From the NCBI RefSeq assembly GCF_025345565.1, contig NZ_CP054475.1:1704448-1768447 (forward strand): a DNA stretch of 64,000 nt, written 5' to 3'. Within the stretch, counting starts at the first letter, position 1. Every line of letters begins with the position of its first letter. Position numbers and translations under genes: made by a program. Shown one piece after another: positions 43,941 to 52,954 of this stretch. The stretch is from Thalassolituus hydrocarboniclasticus (GTDB lineage: Bacteria; Pseudomonadota; Gammaproteobacteria; Pseudomonadales; Oceanobacteraceae). Under the pieces are notes generated by a model. It searched no databases. It was not told the origin of the DNA and worked only from the letters and a program-made list of their open reading frames with translations.

Positions 43941-44957
43941 TCAGCGTAAGGTGGCGGACTTATCCCAGGAAACACTCCGTTGCAGCAGCAACATAATGCG
44001 GTCAAGGGCAAAACCAATTAAGCCGATGGTAATAACCGCGACCATAATACGGCCGAGGGAATTTGAGCTGCCGTTCTGGAATTCGTCCCAGACGAATTTT
44101 CCGAGTCCGGGGTTTTGTGCCAGCATTTCCGCCGCAATCAGCACCATCCAGGCGATACTCAGCGACAGACGAAGACCGGTAAACATCATCGGAATAGCGG
44201 CAGGTAACACAATTTTCCGTACATGAGTCAGCCAGCTTAAACGCAGCACCTGACTGACATTTTTTAAATCCTGAGAAATAGAGGCGACGCCCACGGCGGT
44301 ATTAATAACGGTTGGCCACAGGCAGCAGAGCATGACGGTAATCATGGAAGTGACAAAAGACTTTGCTACAACCGGGTCATCGCTGACATAGACAGCGCTG
44401 ACCACCATAGTGACCAGTGGCAGCCAGGCCAGAGGTGATACCGGTTTGAAAATCTGAATCACCGGGTTAAATGCTGAGTACAGGTTGGCACTTAAACCAA
44501 TAACTATACCCAGCGGAATGGCGATCAGTGAGGCAATCAGAAAACCGCTCAGAACTGTAATCAGGCTGGTACCAATCTGATCGACGTAGGTTGGCTTACC
44601 GGTGTAGTCGCGGATTTTGACGATATAATCCGGGTCCTGTGCCAGACGCCGGGCATTACGTTCATCCTGGCGCTGGTAGAACGCTGCGGCTTTTTCACGT
44701 TCGGTAATATGTTCGCTGATCAGGGTTTTACTCTGGATCAGGACATCGGCAGGTCCGGGGAATTTTCCCAGAGAGGTGTTAATGCTTGATGCGGCCGCAT
44801 GCCAGATCATTAAAAACACCAGAATCCCTGCCAGAGGAATGCCGATGGCTTTGGCAATAATGCTCAGGTTCTGGCTTCGGTTTTCTCCCTGAGCGGCTTT
44901 AATCATCGGTTCCAGCCAGCTTATTTTGCTTAATGTTTGGGTCAGGGCAATGCTCAT
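43941..44957 (-). CDS. nrtB: Nitrate ABC transporter permease
   Basis: A 338-residue permease of the BPD type with the EAA-like loop (ILRLSWLTHVRKIVLPAAIP split around it) and GLRLSLSIAWMVLIAAEML, both standard in NrtB. A long cytosolic or periplasmic insert (about 75-125, ADVLIQSKTLISEHITEREKA) follows the first helix. It forms the inner-membrane channel with NrtD ATPase. Confidence 0.95.
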   Translation of the reverse strand: MSIALTQTLSKISWLEPMIKAAQGENRSQNLSIIAKAIGIPLAGILVFLMIWHAAASSINTSLGKFPGPADVLIQSKTLISEHITEREKAAAFYQRQDERNARRLAQDPDYIVKIRDYTGKPTYVDQIGTSLITVLSGFLIASLIAIPLGIVIGLSANLYSAFNPVIQIFKPVSPLAWLPLVTMVVSAVYVSDDPVVAKSFVTSMITVMLCCLWPTVINTAVGVASISQDLKNVSQVLRLSWLTHVRKIVLPAAIPMMFTGLRLSLSIAWMVLIAAEMLAQNPGLGKFVWDEFQNGSSNSLGRIMVAVITIGLIGFALDRIMLLLQRSVSWDKSATLR

Positions 44958-45015
44958 AGGATCTCCTTGACGGATTCAGTTGACTGCACAATGTCGATGA
45001 ATGTGTGATGGTTTT

Positions 45016-45035
45016 CCGGCTGTTTTAACAGCCGG
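45016..45035 (-). other. Intercistronic hairpin between nrtA and nrtB
   Basis: CCGGCTGTT-TT-AACAGCCGG, a perfect 9-bp stem, sits in the 91-base gap between nrtA and nrtB. As in the dctP-dctQ gap, it falls right behind the binding-protein gene and probably raises its message level over the permease. Confidence 0.55.
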
Positions 45036-45048
45036 CTTATTCCCTGTG

Positions 45049-46446
45049 TTACAGCTTTTGCTCGCCTTTCAGGCCGATAGCAAACTTCTGCAGGTAAGCA
45101 TTCGGTTGCTGACCGTCATAGGTGATGTTGTCGATAAATTCCGTTTGTGGGGCACGGAAGCCGCTTTCATTGCTGAAGTCAGGAAAGTCTTTGGCATCGG
45201 CTTTACCTTCAGCAATCAGTGCTTTGGCTGCTTCTGCGTAAATGTCAGGGCGATACACTTTTTTCGCGATGTCTTTGTACCAGTCATCCGGTTTAGCTTC
45301 GGCAATCTGGCCCCAGCGGCGCATCTGTGTCAGATACCAGATGGCATCGGAGTAATAAGGGTAGGTGGCGTTGTAGCGGAAAAAGACATTGAAATCCGGT
45401 ACAGAGCGCTTATCGCCTTTTTCATACTCGAAAGTACCGGTCATGGAGTTAGCAATCACTTTGTAATCGGCACCGACATACTGTGGTTTGGCCAGAATTT
45501 TTACCGCCTCCTCGCGGTTGGCATTATTATTTTCATCAAGCCAGGCGGCAGCACGGATCAGTGCTTTGACCACACGCTTGTGAGTGTTCGGATATTTTTC
45601 TGCCCAGGTTTTGCTGACGCCAAATACTTTTTCCGGATTGTTTTTCCAGATTTCGTAGTCGGTAATCACCGGAACACCAATGCCTTTAAAGACGGCCTGC
45701 TGGTTCCAGGGTTCGCCTACGCAATAACCATAAATCGTACCGGCTTCCATCGTTGCCGGCATTTGTGGTGGCGGTGTAACCGAAAGCAGGGCATCAGCAT
45801 TCAGCTGACCGGAGGTATCGCCTTTTGCCGGAGCGTAATAACCCGGGTTAATACCGCCAGCCGCCAGCCAGTAGCGTAATTCGTAGTTGTGGGTGGATAC
45901 CGGAAAAACCATGCCCATATTAAATGGCTTACCCTGGGCTTTGTATTTTTCTATAACGGGTTTCAGGTAATCGGCTTTAATCGGGTGTACGGGTTTCCCT
46001 TCAGAATCTTTGGGGATAAAGGGTTTCATTTGCTGCCAGACATCATTGGAAACAGTAATGGCATTGCCGTTTAAATCCATACTGAAGGCGGTAATGATAT
46101 CGGCTTTGGTGCCAAATCCGATGGTTGCGCCCAATGGCTGGCCCGCCAGCATATGAGCGCCATCCAGCTGGCCATCAATCACGCGGTCGAGTAATACTTT
46201 CCAGTTTGCCTGTGCTTCGAGGGTGACATACAAGCCTTCGTCCTCAAAGAAACCCTTTTCATAGGCAATAGCGAGCGGTGCCATATCGGTTAATTTAATA
46301 AAACCGAATTTAAGCTCTTCTTTTTCCGGATAATCATCAGCATGACTGAGTGGTATCGATAATGCCGATAAACCACAGGCCAGACCTGTGGTCAGAATCA
46401 ATGCACTTTTTATCAGAGTGCGGCGCAGAGTGTTCAGTCCTTGCAT
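45049..46446 (-). CDS. nrtA: Nitrate ABC transporter substrate-binding protein
   Basis: A 465-residue CmpA/NrtA-family binding protein. The N-terminus has a twin-arginine-like signal ([12 protein letters not shown], then hydrophobic core to SHA), so export may be by Tat. [20 protein letters not shown] opens the fold; [16 protein letters not shown] and [15 protein letters not shown] are NrtA ligand-site segments. It binds nitrate in the periplasm. The ATG at 46446 follows AAGGGGA; a start eight codons earlier is less likely. First gene of its operon, with an attenuated leader. Confidence 0.95.
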   Translation of the reverse strand: MQGLNTLRRTLIKSALILTTGLACGLSALSIPLSHADDYPEKEELKFGFIKLTDMAPLAIAYEKGFFEDEGLYVTLEAQANWKVLLDRVIDGQLDGAHMLAGQPLGATIGFGTKADIITAFSMDLNGNAITVSNDVWQQMKPFIPKDSEGKPVHPIKADYLKPVIEKYKAQGKPFNMGMVFPVSTHNYELRYWLAAGGINPGYYAPAKGDTSGQLNADALLSVTPPPQMPATMEAGTIYGYCVGEPWNQQAVFKGIGVPVITDYEIWKNNPEKVFGVSKTWAEKYPNTHKRVVKALIRAAAWLDENNNANREEAVKILAKPQYVGADYKVIANSMTGTFEYEKGDKRSVPDFNVFFRYNATYPYYSDAIWYLTQMRRWGQIAEAKPDDWYKDIAKKVYRPDIYAEAAKALIAEGKADAKDFPDFSNESGFRAPQTEFIDNITYDGQQPNAYLQKFAIGLKGEQKL

Positions 46447-46468
46447 GGTCTTCCCCTTTCTTGGCAAC

Positions 46469-46507
46469 AAAAAAAAGGCGCCACAACGGTTGCCCGTTGT
46501 AAGCGCC
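46469..46507 (-). terminator. Leader terminator (attenuator) of nrtA
   Basis: The minus-strand RNA forms a stem of GGCGCTTACAACGG with CCGTTGTGGCGCC (46507-46494 and 46489-46477, one bulge, four-base loop), followed by eight U (46476-46469), 22 bases before the nrtA ATG. This is an intrinsic terminator in the 5' leader, matching NasR control of nasF in Klebsiella. Confidence 0.85.
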
Positions 46508-46534
46508 TTTGCTGTTAAAATGTGTCAGTACGGT

Positions 46535-46550
46535 TACCCGCCATTGGGTA
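46535..46550 (-). promoter_or_regulatory. Hexaloop hairpin, likely NasR (ANTAR) target
   Basis: On the minus strand UACCC-AAUGGC-GGGUA forms a 5-bp stem with a six-base loop that has A at position 1 and G at position 4. That is the signature of ANTAR-protein binding hairpins. It lies about 28 bases upstream of the leader terminator and about 20 bases after the predicted start. A second, adjoining hexaloop was not clear. Confidence 0.6.
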
Positions 46551-46580
46551 TGCACTGAATAAGAAATTCAGAATAAGTAT

Positions 46581-46597
46581 TGCCAGAAGCGTGCCAG
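46581..46597 (-). promoter_or_regulatory. Sigma-54 promoter of nrtA operon
   Basis: The minus strand reads CTGGCACGCTTCTGGCA, with TGGCACG at -24 and GGCA at -12 and GG/GC exactly ten bases apart. Transcription would begin near 46570, giving a 124-base leader. The element lies between nasR and nrtA. Confidence 0.7.
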
Positions 46598-46710
46598 AGT
46601 TTTCGGACAATGTCCGTCTATGGCGTTTTTTACGCATTTAAATCCGCTAACTTCCTGTTTTTATTTGGATTGCAATCAACCGTAAGGCTTTTAAAAGCGG
46701 TTGTCGGGAA

Positions 46711-46750
46711 TAAAAAAATCCCTGCGTTTTTACGGCAAGGATTTTTTTTT
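46711..46750 (-). terminator. Intrinsic terminator of nasR
   Basis: Minus-strand AATCCTTGC pairs with GCAGGGATT around a short loop, followed by a U7 tract. The plus strand also has a T9 run after the stem, so it could work both ways. It ends nasR transcription 60 bases after the stop and insulates the nrtA promoter. Confidence 0.75.
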
Positions 46751-46810
46751 GCTCTGCTGAAGAGCAGGTTATGCGCTGGTGCTGCGACTTGGTGCAGTGC
46801 ACAACCTGAT

Positions 46811-48097
46811 TTAAAGAAGCTCGGTCATGCTTAATAAACCGGCAGCAACATCGACCAGACGACGGTTCTGATTCATCGCCATACTGCGTAATAACGCATA
46901 GGCTTCCTGTTCGCTCATCTGGCGGCGCTGAATCAGTTCACGTTTGGCGCGGTCAATCAGTTTGCGCTCATGCAGTTCTGTACGGGCGGCATCGAGTTCA
47001 TCATTCAGGCTTTTTAAGCGTTGGCCCTGAGCTTCGATTAATTCGACCACCGGCTTACTGACGTTATGTACCATATCGTCATCAGGGCCGCTGAGGGTGT
47101 GGTCTGACTCATGCCCGGCGGACTGTGAATGGCTGACGTACAGAGCAAACGAAGGAACATCGTCGAACGCTCCGCGTTGCAGGTCATGGCCTTGTTGGTC
47201 GGGACTTAATGCCGCTTCGCGTACCGCAAGAATGCGTTGCTGGCTGTGGGAGAGGAGTTGAGTTTCCAACACTTCTTCGACATATTTGATGGCATCCAGC
47301 CGTTCAGAACAGCAGATAAACCAGCGCACATCATAATCAGCGGCTGCCAGTGACTGCGGACCGGCAGTCAGGGCCAGACGCCGCAGGCGTTCAAATTCGA
47401 GCTGGAATTCACCGCGCTGAACCTGTTCCCAGGCGCTCAAAGCTTCGTCACTGGCGTAGTCGGTAAAGATATGAAAACAGCGATCCTGGCGGTCAATTAA
47501 TTGTGTCAGGCGCTGGCGCAGGCCGGGGTCAAATTCATGAGCGGAAAATCCGGCAGCACCACAGGCGCGCTCCTGTCCGGCCAGCTCTTTGCCCTGCATT
47601 AAATTAAACATGGCGACGAGAATGCGCGCGGTGATTTCATCGGCCGCGTTGCCTGCGGCCTCGAACACCACGGCCAGTAAGCTCTGGATCATTTCGGAAT
47701 AGGCTTTGATGGCAACGGTGGTATTGAATTTCAGCTGCTCTACATCCTGACGCAGTTGTGGCAACCGTTCGAGACTGTGCAGGGCATAACCCAGACGGCG
47801 AAACCAGCGCGCGGGAAAAGCATGCTGCCCGTGCTCTGGCAGTAAGTTGGCCAGAGCCTTATGAAACAGCGCCAGCTGCTCATTACTGCTGTGCCACTGT
47901 TGTTGCAGTTCTTGCTGGCAGCGCAGGCCGGCACTGCCGAGAAAACGGTTGGATAATCCGCGTTCGTACTGCAGCTGATGCAACAGATTGCTGATGGCAA
48001 TCACCAGTTGGCCGGTACGGGCAAACTGTTCAAGTTCCTGTATTTCCTGTTGCTGACCGAGGTTCAGAAAGTAGGCAACGCTGTGAAGATCCTGCAC
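46811..48097 (-). CDS. nasR: Nitrate-responsive antiterminator NasR (NIT-ANTAR)
   Basis: A 428-residue protein starting at GTG with AAGGA about 10 bases upstream. The N-terminal NIT domain (about 30-290) is helical with the family's QLQYERGLSNRFLGS segment; this domain binds nitrate in Klebsiella NasR. The C-terminal ANTAR domain (about 360-428) reads DRAKRELIQRRQMSEQEAYA then LLRSMAMNQNRRLVDVAAGL. It binds leader RNA and prevents termination when nitrate is present. Likely targets are the nrtA and nasA leaders in this window. It lies directly upstream of nrtA, as in other nas clusters. Confidence 0.95.
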   Translation of the reverse strand: MQDLHSVAYFLNLGQQQEIQELEQFARTGQLVIAISNLLHQLQYERGLSNRFLGSAGLRCQQELQQQWHSSNEQLALFHKALANLLPEHGQHAFPARWFRRLGYALHSLERLPQLRQDVEQLKFNTTVAIKAYSEMIQSLLAVVFEAAGNAADEITARILVAMFNLMQGKELAGQERACGAAGFSAHEFDPGLRQRLTQLIDRQDRCFHIFTDYASDEALSAWEQVQRGEFQLEFERLRRLALTAGPQSLAAADYDVRWFICCSERLDAIKYVEEVLETQLLSHSQQRILAVREAALSPDQQGHDLQRGAFDDVPSFALYVSHSQSAGHESDHTLSGPDDDMVHNVSKPVVELIEAQGQRLKSLNDELDAARTELHERKLIDRAKRELIQRRQMSEQEAYALLRSMAMNQNRRLVDVAAGLLSMTELL

Positions 48098-48364
48098 GGA
48101 AATGAATCCTTATAAACCAATAAACAGAGAGACTGCCCATGAGCGGTGCAAAATGAGTACCAGCTGTTAAATATTGTTTAATAAAAAGGAGCAGTTAACG
48201 GATGTGCAGTCGTTGATCAGATTAACGTTGTGTTATCGGTATCGTGGACAGGGAAAAGCCTCTGAGCCGGTCAGAGAGCAGGGTTTAGGCAGACTGCTTG
48301 CGCTGTAAAGCGGCAGAGCGATATAAAATCGCTCTGTTCTGGTGCAAAGCTGCCAGTGGCCGTT

Positions 48365-49489
48365 TCAGCCGCTGGCACAGTCCTGAGCGGGCAGGGTATC
48401 AATCCAGGCACGTATTAAAGCCACCGCTTCGTCGTCGGCGACACTGCGTCCTATCGGCGGCATGCGGTCGGCTGCACCGTTTAACTCCATGCGCAATGGC
48501 AGGCTGGAGTCATCACCACGGCCGGGCCAGATATCAAAACCACCACCACGCCAGCCATGGGCCGAGTTACAGATCCCGTGGGAATATCCGAGATTGCGCC
48601 AGTATTCCAGCCGCAGGCCGGACAGGGCTGCCGAGCCGTTATCGTTGTGGCAGTGCGCGCAGTTAATATCCAGATAGGCCTTGGCACGTTGTTGCAGCGG
48701 TGCCGATGTATCGCGCCAGTTGGGAGCATACGGATGTTCACCGGCCGGTAAGGTAATAATGCCCAGCGATTGCCAGTATTGCAGTTGATTAACGATCTGA
48801 CCGTTGACTTCGATGGGCTGGTTCAGGTGGCGGATTTTCGGGCCTATCGGGCCAAAGCGGAGTTGTTCATCATCGCCGATCTGGTGGCAGATCTGACACG
48901 TGAGCTGTGACGGTGATTCATAGGTCAGGGTCAGCTGTTCACCGTTATGGCTGAAGCTTACAGGTGTCCGGCTGCCGGCGGTCGCCAGACGTGCATCATT
49001 AATACTGTTATCCCAGACATAAGGAATAAATACCCAGCCATTACTGCGTTTGACCAGCAGGCGGACCTCCATAATGTCTTCTGCGCTGCTAGTGGTGCTT
49101 TCTGTGGGCATAGCAAAGACTTTGACAATGACACTGCCGGTTGGAAAATCGAGCACATCCTGTTGTTGGTAACCGAGCTGAGTGCCTTGCGGCAGAAAGA
49201 TATAGCGGTATTTGCGGGCATGATCGGTAAATAATTCACTGCCCAATTTATAATACATACCGCCATTACTGCTTTTATTATCGGAGGGTAATCCTTTAAA
49301 CAGACCGTATTGCGATAATAGCGGACAGCGCGTCTGTTGCAGCGCCTGCCAGTTAACACTGTTGGTGTCATGCTGGCAAAGCGGATCAGCGTTAAACAGG
49401 TCCGTAGCGTTATCAGCGGTGTTTTCTGCACCGCAGCCACTCAGTAACAGCAGTAAAAAAAGGGCGCCGAGGCGCCCGTCAATATTCAT
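48365..49489 (-). CDS. SO2930-type diheme cytochrome c lipoprotein, copy 2
   Basis: A 374-residue lipoprotein (lipobox LLLSGC) with two c-type heme sites, CQICH (about residue 200) and CAHCH (about residue 285). A methionine-containing RMPPIGRSVADDEAVALIRAW near the end has the look of the heme-ligand segment of MPPIG-type cytochromes. It shares its whole layout with the gene just upstream. The ATG is inside the upstream stop (TAATG), so they are translationally coupled. This family is known from Shewanella SO_2930 and Hyphomonas HNE_0200 and has no known function. It is probably anchored on the periplasmic face. Confidence 0.88.
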   Translation of the reverse strand: MNIDGRLGALFLLLLLSGCGAENTADNATDLFNADPLCQHDTNSVNWQALQQTRCPLLSQYGLFKGLPSDNKSSNGGMYYKLGSELFTDHARKYRYIFLPQGTQLGYQQQDVLDFPTGSVIVKVFAMPTESTTSSAEDIMEVRLLVKRSNGWVFIPYVWDNSINDARLATAGSRTPVSFSHNGEQLTLTYESPSQLTCQICHQIGDDEQLRFGPIGPKIRHLNQPIEVNGQIVNQLQYWQSLGIITLPAGEHPYAPNWRDTSAPLQQRAKAYLDINCAHCHNDNGSAALSGLRLEYWRNLGYSHGICNSAHGWRGGGFDIWPGRGDDSSLPLRMELNGAADRMPPIGRSVADDEAVALIRAWIDTLPAQDCASG

Positions 49490-50691
49490 TAATCGCACAG
49501 TGCCGGGTCCAGACTGTCAATCCAGGCTTTAATCAGTGCCGTGCCTTCGGTATGAATAACCGCGCGGCCCAGTGGTGGCATCGCCTTACCTGGTTCTGCG
49601 GTATGCAGGCGGTTGTACACCAGCGAGTTAGATGAATCACCGGGGACAATAATCAATGTCGAACCGGATTGTGAGCCGGAAACCGGTTTTGCGCAGGCAC
49701 CATGATACTGCTCGTTACCCTGCCATAGGACATTGTAGTCAGCACGGAAGCCGGTATTGCTGGCCTGACCTTCGGTGCGGTGGCAATGAGCACAGTTAAT
49801 ATCGATCCAGGATTTAGCCGTTGCAGTCAGCAGTTCTGGTGTACCACTGTATTCACCGAGAGATTTATAGTCACTGAAATCTGCCGCTTTCTGAATGCTG
49901 CTGTTTTCGTCCGGCAGTCCGGACAGCATATTTTCCTCTACCCATTTGTTGAGCTGATTTTTCGGGCCCTGGCCAAAGTCATAATCCGTATTGAGATAGC
50001 GGGCTTTTGGGCCGATTGGGCTGAAGTATGCAGGAGTTGGGTCAACGCCGTTAACGGCATCGTGATTGCCGTTGGGATTAAACTGATGACAGCTGACGCA
50101 GGCGTTCTGATCGGGAACAGCATAATTAAACGACAGGGTATCTTCGCCATGCTGCAGGTTATTAATGGCTACCAGCTCGCCGTTCTTATCACGTACGGCT
50201 TCGGTTCCTGCTTCATTCCAGACATAGGCGCGGGCAACCCAACCGTTGGCCTTTTTAATCAGCAGGCGGGTTTCAATCATTCTTTCTTTTGCTATGCCGC
50301 GATCAGAGGTGTCGGCTGGCATGGTAAAGGTTTTGGTAATCACCGTACCCTCTGGAAATTCAAACACTTCTTTTTCTGAGTAGGTGGCTGTTTGTCCTTC
50401 GGGGATAAATACAAAACGGTATTTGGATGCATAGTCGGTAAATAACGGTGCTGACAAGGTATAAGGCAGGCCGCGTTCGCTGGCATTCTGGCTGGGGTCA
50501 CAGGGGTTATCGAATAATTGGTATTCGGCTAGAGTATTGGCATCAGCCTGCAGGACTTTTTCCCAGTTAACCGATTTTTCCGATGAGATACAGGCAGACG
50601 AATCGGTATTGTCGCTATTGCTGCTTTCGCCGCCACAGGCCGTCAGTAATACAGCGGCTGAAATTACTGCCAGAGAATTGATATATTTCAT
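49489..50691 (-). CDS. SO2930-type diheme cytochrome c lipoprotein, copy 1
   Basis: A 400-residue lipoprotein (VLLTAC lipobox, Cys at about residue 19) with heme motifs CVSCH and CAHCH, and KAMPPLGRAVIHTEGTALIK at the C-terminal end. Parallels with copy 2 run the full length (SAPLFTDYASKYRFVFIPEG against SELFTDHARKYRYIFLPQG), so the two are tandem duplicates that have diverged widely. The ATG at 50691 gives the clean signal; five extra in-frame residues are possible. The beta-helix lipoprotein gene sits 57 bases upstream in the same operon. Confidence 0.9.
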   Translation of the reverse strand: MKYINSLAVISAAVLLTACGGESSNSDNTDSSACISSEKSVNWEKVLQADANTLAEYQLFDNPCDPSQNASERGLPYTLSAPLFTDYASKYRFVFIPEGQTATYSEKEVFEFPEGTVITKTFTMPADTSDRGIAKERMIETRLLIKKANGWVARAYVWNEAGTEAVRDKNGELVAINNLQHGEDTLSFNYAVPDQNACVSCHQFNPNGNHDAVNGVDPTPAYFSPIGPKARYLNTDYDFGQGPKNQLNKWVEENMLSGLPDENSSIQKAADFSDYKSLGEYSGTPELLTATAKSWIDINCAHCHRTEGQASNTGFRADYNVLWQGNEQYHGACAKPVSGSQSGSTLIIVPGDSSNSLVYNRLHTAEPGKAMPPLGRAVIHTEGTALIKAWIDSLDPALCD

Positions 50692-50748
50692 AAATTTAAT
50701 CCGCAATACAGACTTGGAGAAGCCGGGGGCCTATGGCCCCCGTGGAGA

Positions 50749-52491
50749 TTACAGAGCGCAGGACGGTTTTTCGCTGTCGTCAGCGGTGCAACCAAAGGTT
50801 TGAGCATTAAAGGTAACGGTGGCCGGTGAGCCTTCGTAACCTGATGCGCAATCCATTACGCCACTCGGGTCGGCCATAATGGCTCCCGCAAGGCTGAGAT
50901 TACCGCTGAGCTGTTCCAGTTTGGTAAGCGGTGAGCCGTCGACAAAGGTGCCGGCGGTTGCGCTGGTCTCATAGACAGAAGCCGCGAACAGATTCTGGCC
51001 GTCGATACCATTATCGGATTGGCAGACGCCACCATCGGTTGCGTAAGGGGCAAACTTGTCCAGATCAATCGGGGTGTAATCAGGAGCACCAGGAATGTTG
51101 GCTTTTACTGCAGCCGCTACCTGATTAATGCCGCCGGCGATCGCGTACAGAATGCTTTCACCTTCACCATCCGGATTTGGCGTATTGGCCAGCAGTTCAC
51201 CAACACCATCATAAAGAATGTGCGGTACGGTGGTTTTGCCGCTGGCAATATCCGGCTGCATATTATGGAAGGCATTGTAACCGTTGATCAGATCCTCAAT
51301 CAGGTCACCCTGTGGGTTATTCAGCCCGGCGGCGAGGCTGATGCTGTTGTTATGGATATTGATATTGCGCACTAATGGCGACCAGCCATCCATGATGGCT
51401 TTCGAATGTGGGTGAATGTCCTCATAGCTGGTTACTTCTGTACCAACATTCAGGTTAGGTGCGGCGGCCACGGTTTCGTCAGCAAGCAGGTAAGAGGTAA
51501 TAGCAACAGAGGTTGTCTGGTGGTCTTTGATGGTGTTGTTGTAAATCTCGACGTCGGAAGTCGACAGCACGATCACACCCGTACCCGGTGGCACAATATG
51601 AACACCACCGGCAAAGGTACCGACGTTAGCGAAGTTTGGTGCATTATTCGCATCGACCAGATTATCGAATACGCGCACGCCGGAGCCGTATTTACCACTG
51701 CCGATTGGCAGGTCGAAAATCAGAATGCCGCCGGTATTACCGCGGGCGGTATTGCCGTATACGTCCGCCTCGGTACTGTTTTCAATTTCGATACCGGCAA
51801 CGTTTTTCTCGGCGATGTTATTACGCACAACGATCTTGTCAGACTGACCCACATAGATACCGGCATCGGCAGAGCCTTTCACGTAACAGTCTTCAATCAG
51901 CACGTTGCTGGTCTGTACCGGATACAGGCCATAGGCGCCATTGGTTGACTGGTAATCGGTTTCCCACACCGTTGCCATACGGCGCATAATCACCCCGTCA
52001 GACTGAATCACTTTGAGGGCGTTGTTGTTTGACTCGTAGATGGCAAAATCTTCAAAAATCAGATTGTCGGTATACTGAATCAGGAAGCCGTCGCCGCTTA
52101 CACCACTGGCGTCGATAATGGTTTTGTCCATACCCGCACCGCGGAAGGTGAGGTCGGTTACTTTAAGACCGTCGGTTTGGCCTGAGTAGCTGATGGTGGC
52201 ATTAAAAGCGTAGCGGCCCTGAGGAAGTACAAAGGTATCCCCGGTTTGTGCTTCAGTCAGAGCATCAATCAGCTCATCCTGAACGGCCTGATCGCTCAGG
52301 TCGTTAGCCGAGCCGATACAGATCACCCGTGCCCCCTGAACGTTACTGTCGGTACAGTTAAAAACTTTTTTCAGACCTGTGTCACTGCTGCTTTTATTAT
52401 CGCTGCCGCCGCAGGCGGTCAGGCCGATGGCGGCAATGGCCATCGCCAGCACCAGCGGCTTGTGAGCGCGGGAGGTGTGTGCTTTCTGCAT
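50749..52491 (-). CDS. Parallel beta-helix lipoprotein, SO2929 type
   Basis: A 580-residue lipoprotein (IGLTAC lipobox) with repeated right-handed beta-helix rungs between about residues 90 and 300 (NLIFEDFAIYESNNNALKVI, NVLIEDCYVKGSADAGIYVG, DKIVVRNNIAEKNVAGIEIE, each one rung). RYAFNATISYSGQTDGLKV and FRGAGMDKTIIDASG resemble pectate-lyase-like folds. Families of this kind occur in pairs with the SO2930 cytochromes, and the pair has no known function. A polysaccharide-binding or lyase role is only a structural guess. Six cysteines in the mature protein could form disulfides. Confidence 0.88.
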   Translation of the reverse strand: MQKAHTSRAHKPLVLAMAIAAIGLTACGGSDNKSSSDTGLKKVFNCTDSNVQGARVICIGSANDLSDQAVQDELIDALTEAQTGDTFVLPQGRYAFNATISYSGQTDGLKVTDLTFRGAGMDKTIIDASGVSGDGFLIQYTDNLIFEDFAIYESNNNALKVIQSDGVIMRRMATVWETDYQSTNGAYGLYPVQTSNVLIEDCYVKGSADAGIYVGQSDKIVVRNNIAEKNVAGIEIENSTEADVYGNTARGNTGGILIFDLPIGSGKYGSGVRVFDNLVDANNAPNFANVGTFAGGVHIVPPGTGVIVLSTSDVEIYNNTIKDHQTTSVAITSYLLADETVAAAPNLNVGTEVTSYEDIHPHSKAIMDGWSPLVRNINIHNNSISLAAGLNNPQGDLIEDLINGYNAFHNMQPDIASGKTTVPHILYDGVGELLANTPNPDGEGESILYAIAGGINQVAAAVKANIPGAPDYTPIDLDKFAPYATDGGVCQSDNGIDGQNLFAASVYETSATAGTFVDGSPLTKLEQLSGNLSLAGAIMADPSGVMDCASGYEGSPATVTFNAQTFGCTADDSEKPSCAL

Positions 52492-52919
52492 GATGAATAC
52501 CTTTTATCTTTGTTGTTATTCGCCCGGATTCCTTTCCTGAGCATTATGTCGGTAGCGTCCAGGCCGCATTTATCAAAGCGGAAGGTTTGGAAGGGGTAAA
52601 AGCAAATCGTGCTGCAAACTCTGGAGGTGGTTGTGCATTTTTTGAAAAGTCAGTGTTTATGGGGCTTGCAGGGCTTCCGCAGGCTGCAGAAAAGAGGCTG
52701 TGCAAAAGTTAAAACGCAGGATGTGCACAGTCTTTCGGGGAGTGTTTTGGTACGTATTCGGGTGTTTTTTCGGGCCTCTTGCAGGTACCTGATGAAAGAA
52801 AGGGCGTCCCTTTGGCAGCATCCGTTTGGCGCCTGGAGTGAGTATCGCAAGAGGGGGCTTTTTAATTACCCGCTAATAGGAACCACTTCGGGAACTTCAG
52901 TGCTGAAGCAGGATAGAAA

Positions 52920-52948
52920 AATACCGTATGGCCGGAGAATCCTCCGGC
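52920..52948 (-). terminator. Hairpin after the AraC regulator gene
   Basis: GCCGGAG-AATC-CTCCGGC (52931-52948) follows the araC-type stop at 52955, with a short U-run (TATTTTTC) about 8 bases further on the minus strand. Upstream of this, the 52492-52919 gap between it and the beta-helix gene shows only an inverted CTGTGCA/TGCACAG pair (52709-52741) and no supported gene. Confidence 0.5.
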
Positions 52949-52954
52949 ACAGAA

